A DNA stretch of 5,473 nt from Bacteroidota bacterium (GTDB taxonomy: Bacteria; Bacteroidota; Ignavibacteria; UBA10030; UBA8401): NCBI GenBank assembly GCA_025355705.1, contig JANXZD010000483.1, positions 1-5,473 of the forward strand, in the 5' to 3' direction. Every line of letters begins with the position of its first letter. The first letter of the stretch is position 1. A program made the translations under genes and the position numbers. Positions 1-5,473 of this stretch are shown one piece after another. The notes beneath the pieces were generated by a model, which was given only the letters and a program-made list of their open reading frames with translations, made no database searches and was not told the origin of the DNA.

Positions 1-7
1 GGAAAGA

Positions 8-24
8 TGGCGCGTAACGCGCCA
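8..24 (-). terminator. GC-rich hairpin downstream of tRNA-Pro, possible terminator
   Basis: A perfect 7-bp inverted repeat (TGGCGCG / CGCGCCA, arms 8-14 and 18-24) encloses a 3-nt loop. It lies 25 nt past the 3' end of the minus-strand tRNA gene, so it could end that transcript. The T-tract that follows on the minus strand is poor (ATCTTTCC). On the plus strand the nearest T-run (41-47) is 16 nt away, too far for a classical intrinsic terminator. It could instead serve a plus-strand gene ending left of the window, or be a simple palindrome. The stem is certain; the terminator role is a guess. Confidence 0.35.
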
Positions 25-48
25 CGACTTCTTTTGACTATTTTTTTG

Positions 49-123
49 TCGGGAAGACAGGATTCGAACCTGCGACTTCTTGGTCCCAAACCAAGCGCTC
101 TAGCCGGGCTGAGCTACTTCCCG
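49..123 (-). tRNA. tRNA-Pro (anticodon TGG)
   Basis: The minus strand folds into a complete 75-nt cloverleaf. The acceptor stem CGGGAAG/CTTCCCG pairs perfectly (117-123 with 50-56). The D stem is GCTC/GAGC with GG in its loop. The anticodon stem CTTGG/CCAAG carries the loop TTTGGGA, giving anticodon TGG for proline codons. The variable region is five nt. The T arm is GCAGG-TTCGAAT-CCTGT, with one G.U pair at its base. The discriminator base is A at 49. The next bases read CAAAA on the minus strand, so the 3' CCA is not encoded and must be added by tRNA nucleotidyltransferase. The gene is transcribed away from the kinase operon. Confidence 0.97.
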
Positions 124-135
124 ATGGTGTTACAT

Positions 136-141
136 TTTATA
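136..141 (-). promoter_or_regulatory. Candidate -10 element for tRNA-Pro
   Basis: The minus strand reads TATAAA here, inside a wider TATAAAAT. Transcription would start near 129-130, about six nt before the mature tRNA 5' end, leaving a short leader for RNase P to remove. No good -35 hexamer sits 16-18 nt upstream. An A7 tract (minus-strand reading of 162-168) lies about 32-40 nt before the predicted start and could act like an UP element. Position and AT-richness support it; the missing -35 keeps confidence low. Confidence 0.3.
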
Positions 142-184
142 TTTCAGAATCAAACTTGCGATTTTTTTGCTGGGGTGCGCTTTA

Positions 185-208
185 GTTCCGAAAGAATCCC
201 TTCGGGAC
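185..208. repeat. 8-bp intergenic hairpin with 8-nt loop
   Basis: The arms GTTCCGAA (185-192) and TTCGGGAC (201-208) pair over eight positions with one T.G wobble, around the loop AGAATCCC. An alternative smaller fold, TCCC-TTC-GGGA (197-207), uses part of the same bases. The hairpin lies between two divergent transcription units, upstream of the putative promoter of the kinase operon. A T7 tract follows only 15 nt later on the plus strand, so it is not a textbook terminator. It may be a dispersed palindromic (REP-like) element or a regulatory stem. Confidence 0.4.
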
Positions 209-222
209 CGAGCTTACTTCCC
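204..222 (-). repeat. Partial match to the 5' end of tRNA-Pro
   Basis: On the minus strand, 222 down to 210 reads GGGAAGTAAGCTC. The tRNA 5' segment reads GGGAAGTAGCTC, so the two are identical except for one inserted A; both then continue into a C-rich CCCG stretch. The resemblance covers acceptor and D-stem sequence only; no anticodon or T arm follows. It may be a decayed tRNA fragment left by duplication or integration, or coincidence over about 12 bases. It partly overlaps the hairpin at 185-208. Confidence 0.3.
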
Positions 223-301
223 ATTTTTTTGACAAATCAATATAATCAATTTTACTAATATTTGGAACGAAAATTTTGTATTTTCTTCAGTCTTAATATT
301 C

Positions 302-307
302 TATAAT
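302..307 (+). promoter_or_regulatory. Candidate -10 box for the kinase operon
   Basis: A perfect TATAAT lies 14 nt before the kinase ATG. If used as a -10 box, transcription would start near 314 and leave a leader of only about eight nt, close to leaderless. No good -35 hexamer lies 16-18 nt upstream; TTGTAT at 276-281 would need a 20-nt spacer. A second candidate is TTGACA at 229-234 with ACTAAT at 254-259 (19-nt spacer), giving a leader of about 55 nt. Bacteroidota use a different consensus (TTTG and TAnnTTTG); the closest match here is AATATTTG at 257-264, which is imperfect. Confidence 0.3.
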
Positions 308-321
308 AGCACTCATTTTGG

Positions 322-2433
322 ATGAACATTTTCTCACGTCTTTCTTTTCATTACCGAATTTTTGTCATTGTCGGACTGTTTGTTGCGGTTTCCTTTGCAA
401 TCCTATGGTTCCTTGTGCGGCCGTTGTATGAACATCAGGTCATAGAAGAACGCACTACGGTCATTCAGGAATTGAAGCATTTTGCAACACGCTCAGTCGA
501 TGAAAAACTTGAACAGTGGATCGATATTTCCCGGTACCTTGCATGGAATCTTCAGAATCATCCTGGAGATGCAGAAGTACTGATGCGTCAACAGATCGCA
601 TTCGACACAACTATCGTTCAGATCATCATATCATCATCGGAATTGAATGATGAATATGTCATCACAAATTCTTTGTATCCAAAATTCACGTTTACACCTC
701 AAAAAACAGATTGGATGAATACTGAAAACGATTCTACAATTAAAGTGCTGTGGTCAAACGGTGATGGGTTCAGCAAGCAGATTTTTGGTATGCGAAAACT
801 TTTTTTTATAGACCGAACAGCGTATATCATCACATTGTTCACCAACACTACGAATTTATTGTCTCAATTAAATACGTTGCCTGTCGGTGGTCAGTTTGTT
901 GTTCAAATTGGCGATGAACATCGATCCATTTTTAACAATGCAACGATTAAATTCCCGATCGATCAAACAGCGTGGCAAAACATTTCGGTTATGCAGGATG
1001 TCACGGTTGAGAATATTAAATGGAAAGTTTTCACTTCAAAGTTCTCTTCCGTACCGATGTTCCTCCTCATCGGTATTCCAATGGATGTCATTCTGCAGCC
1101 GGTGCGTGATCTGTTTGTTTATTCTTCATTAATGATCTTCGGTATCACTTCGTTCGTTATCGTTTTTGGCTGGATATTCTCTCGTCAATTATCCAAACCA
1201 ATTGCAAATTTGGTTCGCGATGTTGAACATTTAAGTACGCTTGATTTTTCACAACCGATTGAAATTCCACAACTTCGGGAAATTGCGAATGTCGCAACAA
1301 CCGTAGAATCGATGCGAACGGTGCTCGAACGGTATCAACGCATCAATGTTGAAAAAATTATTTTTGAAGAATGGAAAAATAAATTCTTTCTTCTTCATAG
1401 CGAAGATGGCATTTGCATCACCGACAGCAGCGGTATATTCACATTTATGAATGAACGGTTTACGACTTTAAAAGATGAATTGCAAAAGATCGAAACCGTT
1501 TCCGATAAACATTCTTTGATATCTCATCAGCACATAAAGCAATCGAAAGAAACATCAAGGGAAGAGAACAGCGGACAATATACGATCACGTTTCAACAGT
1601 CAGAATTAGCAGTTGAAATCCCAGAGCGAGAACCAGAATTTTTCCGTTTGCATGACGTTACGATCGCACGAGGAGAAGAAAATCTCGGTTCGTTGATCGT
1701 TCTACACGATCTGACCAATGAGCGGATGATCGATAGAATGAAGGCAGAAATGATGAATTTCATTGTCCACGAACTTCGAAATCCACTGAACAGCATCATG
1801 GGATTTTCTTCGTTCATGATTGATGAACCAGAAATGGCATTTGACGAACGTTCTGAATATGTTCGGATCATTCAGGAAAGCAGCCGCACAATGAACCAAT
1901 TGGTGAACCGCTTTCTTGATGTTCAACGGCTTGAATCGCGAACTGTCGATTATCATAAAGAAAATACCGATCTGGTAGCAATTGCAAAGCTAGTCTGTGA
2001 TTCACAAAAGCCGCAATTGCTGACAAAATCGCTGCAATTAGAATTCCGTGCAGAAGAGAATATTCCTTCAACGATTGTTGCACCAGATCTGATGAGAGAG
2101 GCATTTTTAAATCTGGTTTCCAACGCGGTTAAGTATGGAGATGAGAATCGAGCGATTGATGTTGAAATGAAACGACGCGGTGATTCCATACTTTTCATCA
2201 TCACTGATCACGGCTACGGCATTTCAATAGAAGATCAGGAAAAATTATTTTCGAAATTCTTTCGCGTTACATCCAATAAAAAAGCGGCCGTCCAGCTTGG
2301 CACCGGATTAGGATTGGCACACGTAAAAGAAGTAATGAAATTCCATAAAGGGGATGTCGCTTTAGAATCGAACAATGCTATAGGGTGCCGTTTTACGCTT
2401 ACCATTCCAATCGTATGGAAAAACTCTTATTAA
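322..2433 (+). CDS. Membrane sensor histidine kinase (Cache-like sensor, HAMP, PAS, HisKA, HATPase)
   Basis: This 703-aa inner-membrane sensor kinase should autophosphorylate on His and pass the phosphate to a response regulator. Transmembrane helix 1 spans about residues 13-32. An extracytoplasmic region at about 33-262 has helix-then-beta character like a double-Cache sensor. Helix 2 spans about 266-287, followed by a HAMP linker at about 288-341 and a PAS-like domain at about 350-465 ending in HDLTNE (462-467). The H-box HELRNPL has phospho-acceptor His483; Asn487 in HExxN suggests phosphatase activity as well. The ATPase domain shows the N-box (Asn597, Asn601), G1 DHGYG (629-633), F-box (FSKFF, 643-647) and G2 GTGLGLA (660-666). 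All catalytic motifs look intact and there is no receiver domain. The ATG at 322 places helix 1 near the N terminus. No Shine-Dalgarno is visible. The gene end overlaps the next gene by 19 nt. The Cache assignment rests on layout, and the ligand is unknown. Confidence 0.93.
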   Translation: MNIFSRLSFHYRIFVIVGLFVAVSFAILWFLVRPLYEHQVIEERTTVIQELKHFATRSVDEKLEQWIDISRYLAWNLQNHPGDAEVLMRQQIAFDTTIVQIIISSSELNDEYVITNSLYPKFTFTPQKTDWMNTENDSTIKVLWSNGDGFSKQIFGMRKLFFIDRTAYIITLFTNTTNLLSQLNTLPVGGQFVVQIGDEHRSIFNNATIKFPIDQTAWQNISVMQDVTVENIKWKVFTSKFSSVPMFLLIGIPMDVILQPVRDLFVYSSLMIFGITSFVIVFGWIFSRQLSKPIANLVRDVEHLSTLDFSQPIEIPQLREIANVATTVESMRTVLERYQRINVEKIIFEEWKNKFFLLHSEDGICITDSSGIFTFMNERFTTLKDELQKIETVSDKHSLISHQHIKQSKETSREENSGQYTITFQQSELAVEIPEREPEFFRLHDVTIARGEENLGSLIVLHDLTNERMIDRMKAEMMNFIVHELRNPLNSIMGFSSFMIDEPEMAFDERSEYVRIIQESSRTMNQLVNRFLDVQRLESRTVDYHKENTDLVAIAKLVCDSQKPQLLTKSLQLEFRAEENIPSTIVAPDLMREAFLNLVSNAVKYGDENRAIDVEMKRRGDSILFIITDHGYGISIEDQEKLFSKFFRVTSNKKAAVQLGTGLGLAHVKEVMKFHKGDVALESNNAIGCRFTLTIPIVWKNSY

Positions 2434-4169
2434 TTCTTTCAATATTATTTTTTGCAACCTTTTCATCTGCGCAGTTGAAATTTTCGTCAGGTGATCTTTC
2501 GAAAAAAACTGTTGAACTGACCGGTGACGCTTCGGCCTGGTCTATAGTTGTTTCATTCGCAGAACGAGATGAAATAACAAATTCATTCACATTATCTAAG
2601 GATGCATTGATTCAAATAAAAAAATTTGAACTGCTTCATAAAAAAATAAAAGAGAGGAAATTGTTTTTCAATAAATTGTTGAAAGCCGGCGCACGAGTTT
2701 TTGCGGCAGAGGAATTACAACGGGCAACGGCCTTTGGCGTTGCATACGATCGAAATGTTAAAGAAGGAAATTTTTCCGAAGCCACAAAGAATGGAGAGTT
2801 CTACCTTCTTTCTCTCGAAAAGATCAGAAAAGAAATTGAACAAAAACGAAACGAAGATATTGATGCTCTGATCGCTGAAAAGAACGGCGATGTGAATAAG
2901 CGAAAAGGTTTTCTCGGAGAATGGAATGCTGCCATAAAAGGCGATCTTCTAACGCAGGCAGACGGATTAAGAACCGGCGATGCAAGTTTTGCCCAACTTG
3001 CGTTCACAGACGGAGTTGAAGTGATGATCGATCCAAATTCTTCCGTTGTTATTCGGCAATCAAAAATGGACAAGCTCGATCAAAGCATACGACGCGATAT
3101 TGCTCTGGTAAAAGGAAGTTTGTTGACCAAATTGACCGAGAGTGCGAAAGAGAGAAATAATTTTACATTCCAAGCTGGAACATCCGAGTCACAAGTTCGT
3201 TCGGGGAAATTTTGGGCAAGCGCAGTTGAAGAACGACGTGTAAAACTCTCCAATTATGACGGGACGATGGATGTTTCTGCAAGCAAAGGTACGGTGCGAT
3301 TGAAATCCAACGAAGGTACGATCGTGGAAAAAGGAAAAGATCCTCTTCCGCCAATTCCTCTTCTTTCTCCACCCCAATTATCGTGGAATGGAATTGATTC
3401 CGTTATCTATTCCAATAATTTCTTATTGCAATGGAATTCCGTACAATATAGTATCGGTTATAAAGTGGAACTGTGTAAAACAAAAGAATTCAATACTAAC
3501 ACAAAGCTTTTTTCCACAACCCAACCCAGCCTACCGTTAGAGAATGTTGAACTTGGAATTGTCTTTGTTCGACTGACCGCTGTCGATAAATTTGGACTTC
3601 GCGGTATAGAGAGTCCAACCTATAAATTATTACGGGTAGAAGATAAACTTCCACCCGCGATTTATATTGACGGCTGGGATACCGACAGACGATATACAGC
3701 GCTTCCACGGATAACAGTAAAAGGAACGACTGAGGCTGATGCATCATTACTTGTCAACGCAAGATCCTTAGCGCTTGATGCAAACGGTGCATTTTCAATC
3801 ACTGTTGCAGTTGAGAAATTTGAAAAACAATTGGATCTGAAATCGACAGATCGATCAGGAAATTCACGAGAACGTATCTTATCGATTGTGCAAATCGATA
3901 CAAATCGGGTCGCAACGATTGACTGGAACTGTCCTGTTGAAGGATCGATATTAACGCCAACTTCTGAAGAAATTTCGGCACACGGGACAGCGTATCCATC
4001 AATGAAGATAACGGTAACACATGGAGAGCAGACTTCAACGGTTCAAACAGATTCGCAAGGCAATTGGGCAATTTCAGTAAAACGCGTCAAGGGCAATCAA
4101 ATGACGCTGGTATTTGAATCAATTAGTGATAATATTATTGTTGTGACAAAATCATATCAGGTAGAATAA
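2415..4169 (+). CDS. Exported FecR-domain protein with helical region and Ig-like/FN3 repeats
   Basis: The 584-aa product starts with a clear signal peptide (MEKLLL, hydrophobic core, cleavage likely after SSA19 leaving Gln20). A charged alpha-helical region follows at about 62-168; its AEEL...A...EGNFSEA pattern resembles DUF4398-like helical domains. A FecR-type beta domain occupies about 172-300 (GDLLT then a TGD...FTDGVEV..D..S pattern). A Pro-rich hinge (310-320) leads to an FN3-like domain at about 321-410 and two Ig-like domains at about 413-490 and 498-578, with shared GT...D..G motifs. It lacks the cytoplasmic sigma-binding part and inner-membrane helix of true FecR anti-sigma regulators, so a structural or binding role in the periplasm or at the surface is more likely. 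The ATG at 2415 is preferred over GTG 2385 because the signal peptide begins there. The start lies inside the kinase gene, and no Shine-Dalgarno is seen. The function is not known. Confidence 0.85.
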   Translation: MEKLLLILSILFFATFSSAQLKFSSGDLSKKTVELTGDASAWSIVVSFAERDEITNSFTLSKDALIQIKKFELLHKKIKERKLFFNKLLKAGARVFAAEELQRATAFGVAYDRNVKEGNFSEATKNGEFYLLSLEKIRKEIEQKRNEDIDALIAEKNGDVNKRKGFLGEWNAAIKGDLLTQADGLRTGDASFAQLAFTDGVEVMIDPNSSVVIRQSKMDKLDQSIRRDIALVKGSLLTKLTESAKERNNFTFQAGTSESQVRSGKFWASAVEERRVKLSNYDGTMDVSASKGTVRLKSNEGTIVEKGKDPLPPIPLLSPPQLSWNGIDSVIYSNNFLLQWNSVQYSIGYKVELCKTKEFNTNTKLFSTTQPSLPLENVELGIVFVRLTAVDKFGLRGIESPTYKLLRVEDKLPPAIYIDGWDTDRRYTALPRITVKGTTEADASLLVNARSLALDANGAFSITVAVEKFEKQLDLKSTDRSGNSRERILSIVQIDTNRVATIDWNCPVEGSILTPTSEEISAHGTAYPSMKITVTHGEQTSTVQTDSQGNWAISVKRVKGNQMTLVFESISDNIIVVTKSYQVE

Positions 4170-5473
4170 ATGGCTGTTGTTCAATTTTTCCAACGTATCA
4201 CCTTTATCATTTTAAATAGTTCTCGAACTACAGCATTGACATATCTATTGCTATTAGGGTGTATTGTGTCAGTTTCGTATTCACAGGAAGTTTTTCTTTC
4301 TGTTTCAGGAAACCAGGCAAACAAAAAAGAAACCGGTGACAATACACATCAATATGATATCTGGATCAAACCGGACACAAATGCTGCCACGGCAACTCTG
4401 CACATATTCGATGCCGGCCTCGGTGGTGTCGCAGACATTATCGCCGGCACAAGTGAAACAAAAACTACATTTGAACTTATTCCATTCGATCAATTATATT
4501 CGTATTCAAACGGTACGATCACAATTGTTTCGCGTACCGCAAAAGCTACCGCCCGACTTTCAACTCTTACAGAGCAGCAATATCTCAATCGATGGACAAA
4601 ATTTTCTACGCTTTCGCCTTCGTCAAAAAATGGATGGATACTGCGTGTGCGCGCATTGGACGGAAATGATGTGAATAGTTATCAACTTGTTGTTGCCGAT
4701 TCCAATTCCGTTACTTCCATACGAAATGATTGGTCTCTTATCGCTATCGATCTTTCTGTGTGCTTATTCCGAATCTCGCCGACTTCAGAAATGCAAATAC
4801 GTCCGTACCAATCGGTTGATGGTTCGATCTATTCCTTCGCATCGTTTGGAGAAGAACAAGTACAGGTCGGCGTAAGAGATGCATTTGGGAACAGTTCAAA
4901 GCTACCGGTACCAAAAGGATTTTTTGTTCCGACTCTTCTCAATGGTTTGAAAAATAATTGGGGTCTAACAATTTCAGGATCACCCCTGAAAGTGAACAAT
5001 CTTGTTATCAAAGGAATTCCTTCACCGATGTTATGGGAATTGAAGCCGACGATCGTTCGCCAGCCTCAGCGTCCGGAGATTGGTATCGTTCAAATGGCAA
5101 GTTCATCGTGCAACAATGTTCTATTGACGTTGAATGAAGCGGCAAAGAAAAATCTTTTTGACGGAACCCCGAAATGGAGCTTTGAAAAATCAATCATTGA
5201 AAAGGATTCTGCCGATATCAATTTCCACAAACCGGGAAAATATTTTGCATCACTATTTTTCCCGACACGTGGAATCTATTTTCCAAAATACTGGCGGCAG
5301 GATTTTACCGTAAGCGTTAATGCTCCGCCGAGCGCTCTTATCACCACGGATAAATTGATTGTTGCGCCGGGAGAGATCGTCACACTTTCATCTGCTGCAT
5401 CTTCTGACCCGGAAAAAAATCCCTTGACGTACCAATGGTTTGTCAATGGGGAATTCCGCAGTGATGAAAAAAC
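4170..5473 (+). CDS. Exported beta-rich protein with PKD domain, C-terminally cut by window edge
   Basis: The frame is open from ATG 4170 to the last base, giving 434 residues without a stop. A long N-terminal leader has two hydrophobic stretches (about 10-15 and 22-36) and a likely cleavage after SYS38 leaving Gln39. A lipobox-like LLLGC31 gives an alternative lipoprotein reading. The region at about 40-175 is beta-rich and its end (RVRALDG..SYQLVV) recalls pre-peptidase C-terminal (PPC) sandwiches. More beta-rich sequence follows, including a PKD-like stretch with FHKPGKYFASLFF near 350-365. A good PKD domain begins at about 385, with APPSA, PGE..TLSS and SSDPEKNPLTYQW (411-423). The missing C terminus may hold further PKD repeats or an OmpA-like domain, but this cannot be seen. 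The ATG directly follows the stop of the FecR gene, with a weak AGG eight nt upstream (4159-4161). No specific function is recognised. Confidence 0.8.
   Translation, partial: MAVVQFFQRITFIILNSSRTTALTYLLLLGCIVSVSYSQEVFLSVSGNQANKKETGDNTHQYDIWIKPDTNAATATLHIFDAGLGGVADIIAGTSETKTTFELIPFDQLYSYSNGTITIVSRTAKATARLSTLTEQQYLNRWTKFSTLSPSSKNGWILRVRALDGNDVNSYQLVVADSNSVTSIRNDWSLIAIDLSVCLFRISPTSEMQIRPYQSVDGSIYSFASFGEEQVQVGVRDAFGNSSKLPVPKGFFVPTLLNGLKNNWGLTISGSPLKVNNLVIKGIPSPMLWELKPTIVRQPQRPEIGIVQMASSSCNNVLLTLNEAAKKNLFDGTPKWSFEKSIIEKDSADINFHKPGKYFASLFFPTRGIYFPKYWRQDFTVSVNAPPSALITTDKLIVAPGEIVTLSSAASSDPEKNPLTYQWFVNGEFRSDEK

Larger units (their letters stand above)
40..231. repeat. Three identical A-T7-G tracts around the tRNA
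   Basis: The 9-mer ATTTTTTTG occurs exactly at 40-48, 161-169 and 223-231. One copy directly abuts the 3' end of the tRNA and two lie in the spacer before the kinase gene. Read on the minus strand they are A-tracts, which bend DNA and can stimulate promoters. On the plus strand they could be U-tracts of degraded terminators, but none directly follows a stem. The three copies are read directly; any function is inference. Confidence 0.5.

Noticed and set aside
229..246. TTGACA followed by TATAAT in the spacer
   Set aside because: Both hexamers are perfect, but only six nt separate them (229-234 and 241-246), far from the 16-18 nt needed for a sigma-70 type promoter.
7..258. Plus-strand open frame of 83 codons crossing the tRNA
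   Set aside because: It runs antisense through the whole tRNA-Pro gene and ends in AT-rich spacer; the translation shows no domain or signal, so it is a chance frame.
2385..2414. Upstream GTG start for the FecR protein
   Set aside because: It would add ten polar residues before a classic signal peptide and enlarge the overlap with the kinase. ATG 2415 gives MEKLLL directly before the hydrophobic core.
800..2646. Homopolymer runs in coding DNA (T8 at 800-807; A7 at 2502-2508, 2618-2624 and 2640-2646)
   Set aside because: These could suggest phase variation, but the runs are short and typical of AT-rich genes, and the reading frames continue intact through them.
1593..3747. Several minus-strand open frames of 60-92 codons opposite the kinase and FecR genes
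   Set aside because: They are low-complexity, Ser/Arg/Ile-rich translations antisense to well-supported domains, with no recognisable motif.
4264..4674. Plus-strand open frame of 136 codons, and another at 4687-4875
   Set aside because: Both lie inside the continuous frame from 4170 to the window end, which has a signal peptide and PKD domain; these are out-of-frame shadows.
1..5473. CRISPR array, transposon ends, toxin-antitoxin or defence genes
   Set aside because: No regularly spaced repeats, transposase or recombinase motifs, or paired small genes were seen on either strand.

Overview
The window looks like a bacterial chromosome fragment of moderately low GC. It probably comes from the Bacteroidota/Chlorobi/Ignavibacteria (FCB) side of the tree. 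The evidence is indirect: two adjacent exported proteins have signal peptides whose likely cleavage leaves Gln as the first mature residue (SSA|Q and SYS|Q), the genes lack clear Shine-Dalgarno sites, and the FecR, Ig-like and PKD envelope proteins are of a kind common in that group. The exact lineage cannot be settled from this sequence.

Layout. Bases 1-48 hold a short GC-rich hairpin. A tRNA-Pro(TGG) gene lies at 49-123 on the minus strand. Bases 124-321 are a non-coding divergent spacer, AT-rich, with an 8-bp hairpin, three identical A-T7-G tracts (one lying beyond the tRNA), a short stretch resembling the 5' end of the tRNA, and a weak plus-strand promoter candidate. From 322 to the window end, three genes are packed on the plus strand. 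They are a 703-aa membrane sensor histidine kinase (322-2433), a 584-aa exported FecR/Ig-like multidomain protein (2415-4169), and an exported beta-rich protein with a PKD domain (4170 to beyond 5473). The third gene is open at the right edge, so it is cut off there.

How the genes fit together. The kinase overlaps the FecR gene by 19 nt. The FecR stop codon is followed directly, in the same frame, by the ATG of the PKD gene. This arrangement suggests one transcript with coupled translation. The kinase has a large extracytoplasmic sensor domain, and both downstream products are expected outside the cytoplasm. One reading is that the kinase monitors an envelope state to which the two exported proteins contribute. 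No response regulator is visible: the kinase carries no receiver domain, and the sequence upstream is the opposite-strand tRNA. A partner would have to lie past the right edge or elsewhere in the genome. I see no mobile element, CRISPR array or defence gene.
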